Shown here: positions 1 through 7,868 of the stretch, in pieces | How positions within the stretch are numbered: position 1 is the stretch's first letter | Layout of the letters: every line of letters starts with the position of its first letter | Source of the DNA: an uncultured Schlesneria sp. | GTDB taxonomy: Bacteria > Planctomycetota > Planctomycetia > Planctomycetales > Planctomycetaceae | Assembly: GCA_903899985.1 (NCBI GenBank) | Contig: CAIULL010000213.1 | Span: forward strand, 1-41,228 | Reading direction: 5' to 3' | DNA: 41,228 bases | Translations under genes and position numbers: made by a program | Notes under the pieces: generated by a model | What the model was told of the DNA's origin: nothing | Database searches by the model: none | What the model saw: only the letters and a program-made list of their open reading frames with translations

Positions 1-1
1 G

Positions 2-115
2 AAACTGACTACCAAAAAAGCCTACGGATTTCGCACTTATGAAGCGATCGAAATCGCTTTGTACCATCAACTTGGTAAGCTACCCGAGCCAATTTTTACC
101 CACAAATTCTGGTGA
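2..115 (+). pseudogene. ISL3-family transposase, C-terminal fragment (runs off window start)
   Basis: Reading from base 2 gives 37 codons and a TGA at 113-115. The peptide contains KAYGFRTYEAIEIALYHQLG followed by KLPEP and a THKFW end. This is the typical C-terminus of IS204/IS1001/IS1165-type (ISL3) DDE transposases, where an RTFE/RTYE motif is followed by a LYHxLGKLPEP tail. Only the tail lies in the window, so I cannot tell whether the element is intact upstream; it is listed as a fragment. No clear terminal inverted repeat was found in the next 150 bases. Confidence 0.7.
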
Positions 116-704
116 GCAGGCAGAATTTCAAATCGAAGCAAAAAATTCGTCGCTGTTCACGGCGATCGAGAAGTCATCGCGAACTCCTTTTTTGGATCGC
201 CTTAGCACGGGACAAAACGATTTTTAAGAACATGCCCAACTATCCAACTGCACCGTCGCCGTCAGCAACCAGACACTGGCCTTGCGAAGATTGCCATGCT
301 GCAAGTGCACTGATCGCCCGAAGCCGTGTCAGCAGCGCCACCCTTCATTTCCAGAAGCCGTATTTTTTGTATCACAGCTTCCTCAAGCCCATGTCGCTTC
401 ACGGTGCCTGGGTCGATCCGGCGTGCAACCCATTTAGGTGCTGACGATTTTCGCGATCGCTTTCAGTTAAATTCCAGCACTTGGGCTCCAAATGGAGGCA
501 CAGTCAGCCGAGCGTGCTAAGTCCTTCATTTTTGTTGGCACGAGTTGGGACCTAATGCGATCGTTCCGGAATGAATTTTTCTGAGCGAGAATGATCAGGG
601 AACTCGCAATACGGGGGTTTATCGATTTCGGAACCACGGCATCTTCGCGCGTCTCAAGGCGAGAGACTCAGTTTGATTTTTAGCCCTCCTTCGTTAAGGG
701 GTCT

Positions 705-720
705 GATGCTCCCCAGCATC
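705..720. repeat. GATGCT/AGCATC hairpin with shared flank
   Basis: GATGCT (705-710) and AGCATC (715-720) pair around a CCCC loop. Read on the minus strand with its flank (730 to 701), it aligns closely with 36734-36763, including an ACGTGG lead-in, the same palindrome and an A/G-rich exit. It is probably one copy of a small dispersed palindromic element. Confidence 0.45.
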
Positions 721-1077
721 GGCCACGTAGACGACGCTGCATTCGCTGGAACACAACGATTCCACGAAAGCCTTCCAAACGTTAAGAAACTGTTCATTGA
801 ACTCCATTGACAAGCGATATAATGCGACATCTTTTCCTAGCGTAACTTGTGTTTTTGTGCATCTGGTCAGAAAGAATCCGGGGACTGACGTCGTCCATTT
901 CGCCGGGATTTCCGGAATTTGAAAACTCAGGACAACAAGCGACCTTTTTCATCTTGGAATAATTTTAATGCGGGCCACCTTGGCGTCGACTTGAGGCGCC
1001 GGGCAACCAGTGGCGGTTCGCGGTGCGACTTGAGTGTGAGGTCGGGTCCGTATGGGGTCGGAAGACACTCACAAAGA

Positions 1078-1225
1078 AATCGAAGTCGATCGAACTTGAT
1101 CGAACTCGAACGCTATAAAAAACGGAAAATAGTCGCAAAAAGTCTACGAAATACGGGAAATGGTCGAAGTCAATCGAACTCGATCGAACTTTTACATCAA
1201 ATTTCGTGGTGGACTCGAATATGGC
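1078..1225 (+). repeat. CGAACT-module, copy 1 (dispersed repeat)
   Basis: Short CGAACT/CGATCGAACT units flank a core containing CGGAAAAT and GGAAATGGTCGAAGTC. The module ends in ACATCAAATTTCGTG. The same order and most bases recur on the minus strand at about 27330-27500 (GAATGGTCGAAGTC, then ACATCAGATTTCGTG). The two copies are diverged but clearly homologous by eye. Confidence 0.6.
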
Positions 1226-1280
1226 AGGTCACCCTGTCTTCCGGCGGGCACCTTCTATTGTGATTCAATCGGGACGCATA

Positions 1281-1382
1281 GTTGCGCAAACTTTCACGCC
1301 CAGAAAACATCTAAAAAGGCCTGTGATTCGACATAGTTGCTCAAGAATCCCATCGTTGCGCAACATTTTTTGAAAAGAGTTT
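1281..1382 (+). repeat. TTGCGCAA-module, copy 1
   Basis: A segment of about 100 bp begins GTTGCGCAAACTTTCA. It runs through AAAAAGGC, ATAGTTGCTCAAGAATCCCAT and GTTGCGCAAC, and ends GAAAAGAGTTT. It is a diverged direct repeat of 1612-1713 and is related to the core of the tandem array at 27.55-28.64 kb on the opposite strand. TTGCGCAA is itself an 8-bp palindrome and occurs five times between 1282 and 1695. Confidence 0.6.
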
Positions 1383-1481
1383 CACCACGGATCGCACTGA
1401 TGGACCCCGATAAGAGACGACGAGAATGTCGAATTTGCTTCTTACATTTAATTGCGCCTTTCCGAGTCATCCGTGGTGAAA
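1380..1481. repeat. 102-bp element with 13-bp perfect terminal inverted repeats
   Basis: TTTCACCACGGAT at 1380-1392 is the exact reverse complement of ATCCGTGGTGAAA at 1469-1481. The arm plus its inner flank (1384-1403) also occurs, reverse-complemented over 20 bases, at 28761-28780. ATCCGTGGT-type sequences are, to my recollection, common dispersed repeats in planctomycete and related genomes. It could be a MITE-like or REP-like element; no target duplication was identified. Confidence 0.5.
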
Positions 1482-1611
1482 GCCCTGGATTCAAAGGCCT
1501 TTTGCGTTGGTCTTGGTAGGACATGACGACTCGACCGCACCCCACACCAGTGTTGAGAACTCGGCCAAGTTCAGTTTTGCGCACAACCATACTCGCCCAT
1601 GTTCAGCCACA

Positions 1612-1713
1612 GTTGCGCAAACTTTCAGACCAATCAAAACCTCGCAAAAGGCTTATGTTTCGCCATTGTTGCGCAAAAATCCCATAGTTGCGCAACGGTT
1701 TTTAAACGTGTTT
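1612..1713 (+). repeat. TTGCGCAA-module, copy 2
   Basis: A direct repeat of 1281-1382 with the same order: GTTGCGCAAACTTTCA, AAAAGGC, GTTGCGCAAAAATCCCATA, GTTGCGCAAC, then a T/A-rich end. Just before it, 1520-1610 resembles a shortened internal part of the tandem unit at 27.55-28.64 kb (GACTCGACC.CACCC, then GCGCACAACCAT). Confidence 0.55.
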
Positions 1714-2117
1714 CCGCCAGAAACAATTTCGCCAAGGATGACGCCGGCGGAAACAGATCAAACATGGCTTATGCGTTTTGTCGGTCCTTTGGGACTTGTG
1801 GGATCGGTACTGAGTGATAGTTTGCCGAGGCCTAGTGCAAAAGGTGGGAACCGGCTTAGAAAACGTTCACCTTCTCGAAACGGTCGATGGTAAGGACACC
1901 CCGACAAAAAACGACGGAGTAATTTGGAATGGTTCACTGCTGACAGAGTCTGTCGAAACTGCTAAACCATTGTTCGGCATACATTAACGTACGCACCTTG
2001 GGGCGCTGTAGTGAGAACAGCCTGAGACTGATATACGGATTCAAGTTCGTGAATCCGCCGGCTTGAAGATGAAAGATATCGACGGTTCTATGGGACCGCT
2101 TAACGGAGTGATTTCGG

Positions 2118-3245
2118 ATGGGTGTTCCTGTTTCGCAGATGTGGACAGTGGCGAGTTACGTAATTGGCAAAAGACTTCGCGGCGTAAAACGCTATCCGCT
2201 GGTGCTGATGCTTGAACCACTGTTTCGCTGTAATCTGGCTTGTGCCGGTTGCGGAAAGATTCAGTATCCCGCAGACATTCTTCGTCGTCATCTGACGCCC
2301 GAACAGTGTTTTAAGGCAGTCGACGAATGCGGAGCACCGATGGTTTCCATCCCTGGCGGAGAACCGCTTCTGCATCCACAAATCGGCGAAATCGTCGAAG
2401 GTTTGGTCGCCCGCAAGAAATACGTTTATCTCTGCACGAACGCCATCCTGCTCGAAAAACATATCGATCAGTTCAAGCCGTCCAAATACCTGTCATTCTC
2501 GATCCATCTCGACGGACCGAAAGAAGAGCACGATTTTGCAGTCTGCCGCGAGGGTGTGTATGACGTCGCCATCAGTGCGATCAAAACAGCGGTCGCCAAA
2601 GGCTTTCGTGTCACGACGAATACGACCGTTTACAACAACGCCGATCCTGAATCGATGCGCGAAATGTTCGACAATATGATGGGCCTGGGCGTCGAAGGGA
2701 TGATGATCTCGCCGGGCTACCAGTACGAAAAGGCTCCGCTCCAGGAACTGTTCTTGCGACGCAACGAAACCACGAATCTCTTTAAACGGATCGTCGGGAA
2801 CGCGAAACGAAGCTGGAAGTTCAACCTTTCGCCGTTGTTTGTCGAGTTTCTTAAGGGAAACTGGGATCTGGAATGCACGCCGTGGGGCATGCCCGCCTAC
2901 AACCTGTTTGGCTGGCAGAAACCGTGCTATCTGCTGAACGAAGGCTATTGCGAAACGTTCCAGGAATTGCTCGACACGACAGACTGGTCTCAATATGGAC
3001 GATCAAGCGGCAACTCCAAGTGTGCTGACTGTATGGTCCATTGCGGATACGAAGCGACCGCAGTCGCCGATACGTTTGGGTCGCTCAAAGCCTTTTCACA
3101 GGTGGTAAAGCTGACGCTGTTTGGCGCCGGCCGTGAGACTCTTCCACCCGAGGAACCGGGCCCTTCAGACGGGAAACCGAATGTCGAATCGGTTTCTGAC
3201 GATGAACGAATCCGTAAAGTCCAACTGCCTGTGCTGAGTTCCTGA
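2118..3245 (+). CDS. hpnH: HpnH, adenosyl-hopene transferase (radical SAM)
   Basis: A 375-residue radical SAM protein. It is expected to add the adenosyl group of S-adenosylmethionine to diploptene, giving adenosylhopane, the first step of extended-hopanoid side-chain synthesis. The cluster motif is C38-x3-C42-x2-C45 in RCNLACAGCGKIQYP, which is diagnostic of HpnH. SIPGGEP (77-83) is the SAM-contacting GGE motif. The C-terminal part carries further Cys residues (SKCADCMVHCGYE) as in the SPASM-like tail of HpnH. The ATG is preceded by GGAG with a 9-base spacer. Its stop overlaps the start of trmL by one base, so the two are translationally coupled. No other hopanoid gene is in the window. The length matches the family. 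Confidence 0.93.
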   Translation: MGVPVSQMWTVASYVIGKRLRGVKRYPLVLMLEPLFRCNLACAGCGKIQYPADILRRHLTPEQCFKAVDECGAPMVSIPGGEPLLHPQIGEIVEGLVARKKYVYLCTNAILLEKHIDQFKPSKYLSFSIHLDGPKEEHDFAVCREGVYDVAISAIKTAVAKGFRVTTNTTVYNNADPESMREMFDNMMGLGVEGMMISPGYQYEKAPLQELFLRRNETTNLFKRIVGNAKRSWKFNLSPLFVEFLKGNWDLECTPWGMPAYNLFGWQKPCYLLNEGYCETFQELLDTTDWSQYGRSSGNSKCADCMVHCGYEATAVADTFGSLKAFSQVVKLTLFGAGRETLPPEEPGPSDGKPNVESVSDDERIRKVQLPVLSS

Positions 3246-3721
3246 TGTCGCGTGAGCCACTGCTGCATATTGTGCTTTTTCAGCCGGAAATCCCACCGAA
3301 TACTGGTAACATCGGTCGGACGTGCGTGGCGGTCGGAGCCAAACTGTGGTTGATTCGACCGCTTGGCTTCAGCCTGGACGAAAGCCAGCTTCGCCGGGCG
3401 GGACTCGATTACTGGCCGTTCCTCGATTACGAAGTGGTCGAAAGCTGGCACGATCTGCTCAGCCGATTACCTGGTCGGACCGTCTGGTGCATCGAAAACC
3501 CAGCGGCTCGAACCGTCTGGGAAGCGAGCTTTTCACCGGGAGATATCCTGCTGTTTGGTCGCGAGACCAACGGCCTGCCCGCCAGCATCGTCGATCAATA
3601 CCGCAGCCACACTCTGCAGTTTCCGATGTACCCGGAAGTGCGCAGCTTGAATCTGGCCAATACCGTTTGTGCCGTTGTTTACGAAGCAGTCAGGCAGTTC
3701 GGTGGGATCCCCGCAAACTGA
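3245..3721 (+). CDS. trmL: TrmL-type tRNA (cytidine/uridine-34 2'-O)-methyltransferase
   Basis: A 158-residue SPOUT methyltransferase expected to 2'-O-methylate the wobble base of leucine tRNAs using SAM. The three SPOUT signatures are present: motif 1 around N19-T-G-N-I-G-R25, motif 2 at G105-R-E-T-N-G-L-P, and motif 3 in FPMYPEVRSLNLANTV near the C-terminus, which forms the trefoil knot and SAM pocket. The length is normal for the minimal TrmL fold. The start codon shares one base with the hpnH stop, so it is probably expressed from the hpnH promoter by termination-reinitiation. The pairing with a hopanoid enzyme looks like operon convenience rather than a pathway link. Confidence 0.93.
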   Translation: MSREPLLHIVLFQPEIPPNTGNIGRTCVAVGAKLWLIRPLGFSLDESQLRRAGLDYWPFLDYEVVESWHDLLSRLPGRTVWCIENPAARTVWEASFSPGDILLFGRETNGLPASIVDQYRSHTLQFPMYPEVRSLNLANTVCAVVYEAVRQFGGIPAN

Positions 3722-3752
3722 TTACGGTCTCGACAGGTTTCGAAGTGACTTC

Positions 3753-3780
3753 TTGACCCGCCACTGGACAGCCCTAGAGT
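3753..3780 (+). promoter_or_regulatory. candidate sigma-70 promoter for the Gly/His-rich gene
   Basis: TTGACC at 3753-3758 and TAGAGT at 3775-3780 are separated by 16 bases, about 130 bases before the chosen start at 3910. The match is reasonable but unproven. Confidence 0.3.
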
Positions 3781-3909
3781 GAATACGTGGGCGAAAGAAT
3801 CCAGTGCTTGAATTGTGATGGCCCCGCTTTGATCATCAAGCGGATCGAACCGAACACGACGGCACGGTCAGCGGCGTCCTCAATGACAGGCAGCGAAAGA
3901 GGTACAACA

Positions 3910-4701
3910 ATGTTGCATTTGATGTCGACGAAGTGGGTTTTGACGTTCGCATGCATCGCTGGCGTTGTGGCGAGCGGTGTTGCAATGGCGCATGGTGGCG
4001 GCGGACATGGTGGAGGCGGCGGGCACAGCGGCGGCGGACATATGGGAGGTGGTGGCCACATCGGAGGCGGTGGACACCATGTTGGTGGAACTGGCTACCA
4101 CCACAGTGGCGGGGGAACTTATCACCACACAGGCGGCGGATACTACGGAGGTGGCATCGGTGGAATTGGCCTGTTCTACGGGGGCGGATTCGGTTATCCA
4201 GGATATGGATATGGTGGATACTACGGCGGATATCCAAGTTATGGTAATGGAACCTATGGATACGCCCAGCCCGTGTATTCAACACCTGTCTACAGTCAGC
4301 CTGTTTACTCGAATACAGTCTATTCCGGCAGTTCCTCGATTGTGACGACGCCCAGCGTGGTCACGTCGACGCCGCAAGTGACCTACGACAACGGAGAGAT
4401 TGTGCTCTTCAGTCCACCTACGAATACTCAGGATGCCCAATACACATTGAACGGCAACGTTTACTCGATGAAGCCTGGTACGGTTCAGAAATTTACCAAC
4501 GATCGCACCTGGACGATCGACGTCAATCTCGGTAACGGTCAAACCACGAAATACACGCTGTCAACGGGGCGATACAAGTTCAAGCAGTCGGACACAGGAA
4601 TGGGATTGTTTTCCACCCAGGATCAACCCGGTGCGCCGGTGGCAGCCGGAACTGCTCCAACGACTCCAGCTCCAGCTCCGGCTCCAATGCCAGTTGAATG
4701 A
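3910..4701 (+). CDS. exported Gly/His/Tyr-rich protein, unknown function
   Basis: 263 residues from the ATG at 3910, chosen because GAAAGAGG lies just upstream and a clean Sec signal follows: TFACIAGVVASGVAMA then HGGGG. An in-frame ATG at 3787 would bury this signal. Residues about 28-75 are GGGH/HGGGG repeats, followed by a Gly/Tyr-rich low-complexity stretch and a P-V-Y-S-x-P-V-Y-S repeat. The last 110 residues are a more ordered domain (NGEIVLFSPPTNTQDAQYTL, then a Thr-rich beta segment) and a Pro/Ala tail. The His-rich part could bind divalent metal, but that is inference. Similar low-complexity exported proteins are common in planctomycetes. No family assigned. Confidence 0.8.
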   Translation: MLHLMSTKWVLTFACIAGVVASGVAMAHGGGGHGGGGGHSGGGHMGGGGHIGGGGHHVGGTGYHHSGGGTYHHTGGGYYGGGIGGIGLFYGGGFGYPGYGYGGYYGGYPSYGNGTYGYAQPVYSTPVYSQPVYSNTVYSGSSSIVTTPSVVTSTPQVTYDNGEIVLFSPPTNTQDAQYTLNGNVYSMKPGTVQKFTNDRTWTIDVNLGNGQTTKYTLSTGRYKFKQSDTGMGLFSTQDQPGAPVAAGTAPTTPAPAPAPMPVE

Positions 4702-4778
4702 CTGTCTTATCGTTGACAGACAAAAATCGAAAAGAGCAATCTTACTCAATGAAATGACTTCAATCACTCTCTCCCCTT

Positions 4779-4812
4779 CGCTGCGTTCGCCGGGTAACTG
4801 ACGAACGCAGCG
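4779..4812. terminator. bidirectional hairpin between convergent genes
   Basis: CGCTGCGTTCG (4779-4789) pairs perfectly with CGAACGCAGCG (4802-4812) across a 12-base loop. It lies between the ends of the Gly/His-rich gene (4701) and the M16 peptidase (4871). No strong U tract follows on either strand, so it may be a barrier hairpin rather than a textbook intrinsic terminator. Confidence 0.5.
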
Positions 4813-4870
4813 ATTTGACGTTTTCGCAGCCAGGATTCGGCTTCAGGTAACAGAGTTCATCTCGGTTGAA

Positions 4871-7582
4871 TTACTTCTTCAAATCACCGGCGATCACATT
4901 CACCATTTCCGAGGGAACGATGTGTTTGCGAAGTGCCGCGACGACGTCTTCAGCTTTCAAGTTGCGGATTTTGGATTCGAGCTTGGCCTCATGTTCGAGT
5001 GTTCTACCCGTGAAAAGTGCAGAGGCGAGAATAGAGGCTAACTTGGCATCATCACCTCGGTCTGCTTCGTTTCCTTTGATCCACCCTTGCTGAGAATCGG
5101 ACAATTCGTCGTCAGTAACACCTAACTTGAGCAGTAGCTCAATTTCTTCTCGAGCCAGCTGAAGTACCTTTTCCGCATTTTCTGGATTGCAGATTGCCAT
5201 CAGTGTGAACGTGGAACGAGGGTCTAACGCACTGGTCCTGAATGACGACATCACCCCGTACGACAAACCTTCCTTCTCACGGATGCGGCTCATTAACCGA
5301 GACGCGAAACCACTTCCTCCTAAGACTTCATTACCAATCACAAGGGCTGGATAGTCAGGGTGATCATCCTTGAGTGGCAAAAGCAGGCCAGCAAAGTACG
5401 TCGCGTTGGCCTTGTCTGGAGTTTCGATTCTGACGGTTTCCGGTTTTGGAGGTTTTTCTGCCGACCGGGCAATCCGTTCAAAGGGCTTCTTCGACTTCCA
5501 ACCACTCAGTGCCGCTGAAAAACCCTTGATCGCGGCAGCTTCGTCGAAGTCTCCAACGATGACCAGCTCTCCCACCTGAGCGGAAAGGAATTCGTCATAA
5601 ATTGCTTTAACGCTGGCAAGATTGAGTTCTCGAACGAGTTTCAATTCGTCGACGAGGCTTGGCTGATGACGAACATCGCCCGGTGGATAGGGATTCAGCT
5701 TCTGGGAAACTAACCGAGGTGCCAGCGCTTGCGGCTCGGTCGTTTGTTCTTCCAGTGCTGACATACGGCGTTGTTTCAGGATGTCGAGTTCCTCGGCAGG
5801 CAACGCAGGCTCGCGAAGGATTTGTTTCAGTACGTCGATCACAGCAGTCAGATTTTCTCGTTTCGACTGGATTAAGAACGTGGCTTCGCCCGCTGAACCA
5901 CTGGCATTCAGCGTACTTTGCAGTTCGTCGAGTTTATCTGCGAGCTGTTCCGGGTTCAGTTGCCGGGTGGCACGCGCCATCAGTCCCGGAAGGAATTCAC
6001 ACGCTTGTGACTTTCCGAACAACGACGCGGCAGACCCATATCGCAGGCGAAGCTGCACCGAGACCGTGCCGCCTCGATTCTTCTTGGGCAACAGAGCCAC
6101 CTTGATTCCTTCGATCGAAGAACGCTTTACTCGGGATTCGATCGCCGCTGGAGAAACGTCGAACTCTTCTCCGATCGAGAATTCCGGTCTTCCCTTATAG
6201 TCTTTGACGAGCTTTGCCACATCAGGCGCTGCAGCGACGGGTGTCCGCTGTGGCTGTTGAACGGGAAGATAAACGCCAACGGTGCGGTTGTTGGTTTGCA
6301 GATATTTCCTGGCAACTCGATTTACATCGTCGACCGTCACTTTCTCTAATCGATCTCGATTGAGAAAGAACAATCGCCAGTCCCCGGCCGCCGCTGATTC
6401 TGCGAGATCGATCAATAATTTCTGAGTGTCGGCCGAAAGCTGGTCAAGATATTTACGGAACTGCCGCTTCGCTCGGACAAGTTCGACTTCGGTAATTCCC
6501 TTGTTTGAAACCTGTTCGATCGTATCGAGCATCGTTTCCACGATGCTATTTGGTTCATTTCCCTGAGCGACTTCGGCTGTGATAAAGATCGCACCGGGAT
6601 CGTGCCATGCATAGGCCATTCCTTCGACCTTCGATGCACGTCGGGTTTCAACCAGCGACTTATAAAGTCGACCGGTTTTGTCAGCAGTCAGGATCGCTTC
6701 CAGAATCGCCGTTGCAGGAAACTCTTCGTCTGACGCGGCAGGAATATGGTAGACAACGCCAGCAACAGCCACGTTTCCAACCCGCCGCAATGCCACAAGG
6801 CGCTCACCATCCTGGGCAGGTTCTTCGGTGTATGTGGCGCGAATTTTTTCCGCTGGACGAGGAATCGGTCCAAAATACTTTTCGACCATCGCCAACGTCT
6901 TGGCTTCGTCCAAACGACCGCCGATAAACAATATCGCGTTATCTGGTCGATAGAATTTCTTGTAGAAAGCTCGCAGGTTGTCCACCGGAACCCGCTCGAT
7001 ATCGGCTCGATTCCCGATGGTCGACTTGCCATAGTTATGCCACTCGTAGGCGGTGGCAAACATTCGTTGTTCGAGAACCCCCTTGGCGTTGTTTTCGCCC
7101 ATTTCAAACTCGTTGCGAACGACGGTCATCTCGCTGGCCAACTCTTCCGCTTTGATCGGACAGTTCACCAACCGGTCCGCCTCGTAGCCAATCGCCCATT
7201 CCAGATTATCGTCACCCGCTGGTAACGTCTCGTAGTAGTTCGTCCGATCAACCCAGGTTGTTCCGTTGTAATCGGCACCGCGCGATTGCAATTCCTGGTC
7301 CGGTCGAGGATGACCGGCAGTGGGCTTGAAAAGCATATGTTCAAGCAAGTGAGCCATTCCGGCTTCGCCGTAGCCCTCATGACGGGACCCGACAAGAATG
7401 GTCATATTGACCGTGATCTTGTCCTTCGAAGGCTCGGGGAAAATCACCACTTTCAACCCGTTGTCGAGCTGATATTCGGTGAGCCCTTCAATCGATCCCA
7501 GCTTTTTCGGTTCGCCAGCTGCGACCAGATTCAGGCCGTACGCCAGAATAATCAGACCGAAAATCATCCGTTGAATCGGCAT
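4871..7582 (-). CDS. M16 (insulinase/pitrilysin) family zinc peptidase, two-domain, exported
   Basis: 903 residues from the ATG at 7582. AAGGAG sits 8 bases upstream of it; the GTG nine bases earlier directly abuts that ribosome site and is less likely. An N-terminal hydrophobic segment (MIFGLIILAYGLNLVAAG) is a signal peptide. The inverted zinc motif is H78-L-L-E81-H82, with the third ligand E158 76 residues later in VVRNEFE, as the family requires. A second, inactive M16-like half follows after about residue 470, including the substrate-binding type sequence GLSYGVMSSF near the C-terminus. This matches periplasmic PqqL/YmxG-like peptidases that degrade peptides in a closed chamber. It is convergent with the Gly/His-rich gene and divergent from the histidine kinase. 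Confidence 0.92.
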   Translation of the reverse strand: MPIQRMIFGLIILAYGLNLVAAGEPKKLGSIEGLTEYQLDNGLKVVIFPEPSKDKITVNMTILVGSRHEGYGEAGMAHLLEHMLFKPTAGHPRPDQELQSRGADYNGTTWVDRTNYYETLPAGDDNLEWAIGYEADRLVNCPIKAEELASEMTVVRNEFEMGENNAKGVLEQRMFATAYEWHNYGKSTIGNRADIERVPVDNLRAFYKKFYRPDNAILFIGGRLDEAKTLAMVEKYFGPIPRPAEKIRATYTEEPAQDGERLVALRRVGNVAVAGVVYHIPAASDEEFPATAILEAILTADKTGRLYKSLVETRRASKVEGMAYAWHDPGAIFITAEVAQGNEPNSIVETMLDTIEQVSNKGITEVELVRAKRQFRKYLDQLSADTQKLLIDLAESAAAGDWRLFFLNRDRLEKVTVDDVNRVARKYLQTNNRTVGVYLPVQQPQRTPVAAAPDVAKLVKDYKGRPEFSIGEEFDVSPAAIESRVKRSSIEGIKVALLPKKNRGGTVSVQLRLRYGSAASLFGKSQACEFLPGLMARATRQLNPEQLADKLDELQSTLNASGSAGEATFLIQSKRENLTAVIDVLKQILREPALPAEELDILKQRRMSALEEQTTEPQALAPRLVSQKLNPYPPGDVRHQPSLVDELKLVRELNLASVKAIYDEFLSAQVGELVIVGDFDEAAAIKGFSAALSGWKSKKPFERIARSAEKPPKPETVRIETPDKANATYFAGLLLPLKDDHPDYPALVIGNEVLGGSGFASRLMSRIREKEGLSYGVMSSFRTSALDPRSTFTLMAICNPENAEKVLQLAREEIELLLKLGVTDDELSDSQQGWIKGNEADRGDDAKLASILASALFTGRTLEHEAKLESKIRNLKAEDVVAALRKHIVPSEMVNVIAGDLKK

Positions 7583-7749
7583 AAACGACACTCCTTTTTT
7601 GTCAGCGATATTTCTTGATTCAAACCATCCGTAAGACAGAGGCTACACGGGTGATGACAATTCCTCCAGAGTAGCGAACGGGAGATATGGTTTCCCTAAG
7701 TGTTCATTCGAATCAGGGACTGCGATTCGGATGCAAAAACCATTCGATG

Positions 7750-7778
7750 TTGAGCGATTTTTGAAATCGTTGTAATCT
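7750..7778 (+). promoter_or_regulatory. candidate promoter with palindrome in the spacer
   Basis: TTGAGC (7750-7755), a 17-base spacer and TAATCT (7773-7778) resemble a sigma-70 promoter for the histidine kinase, about 90 bases before its start. CGATTT-TTG-AAATCG (7755-7769) inside the spacer is an inverted repeat that could serve as an operator. This is by-eye evidence only. Confidence 0.35.
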
Positions 7779-7868
7779 TGGCAACCAAACGAGCGGCGGA
7801 TCTTGTCGATTTGATTGAGAATCGCATACCGCATGAAAAATCGATCACAGAAAGACAAGGAAGTCTAA

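Larger units (their letters stand above)
116..2117. other. about 2 kb without an intact gene, with degenerate repeats
   Basis: No reading frame here has both a credible start signal and protein-like composition. The first 550 bases are rich in GCGATCGC-like sites. From about 1078 the stretch holds decayed repeat modules listed separately (1078-1225, 1281-1382, 1380-1481, 1612-1713). 705-720 is a GATGCT-CCCC-AGCATC hairpin. The block looks like a graveyard of mobile or repeat sequence between the ISL3 transposase end and hpnH. Confidence 0.6.

Noticed and set aside
262-462. Minus-strand fragment with a protein-like run (RRIDPGTVKRHGLEEAVIQK)
   Set aside because: Only about 66 codons, no start signal and no recognisable family. 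It may be a gene remnant but cannot be supported.
3787-3909. Upstream extension of the Gly/His-rich protein
   Set aside because: It would bury a clear signal peptide and lacks a ribosome site, whereas 3910 has one.
3836-4285. Minus-strand frames opposite the Gly/His-rich gene
   Set aside because: These are mirror frames of the GGH repeat region with His/Arg-biased nonsense composition.
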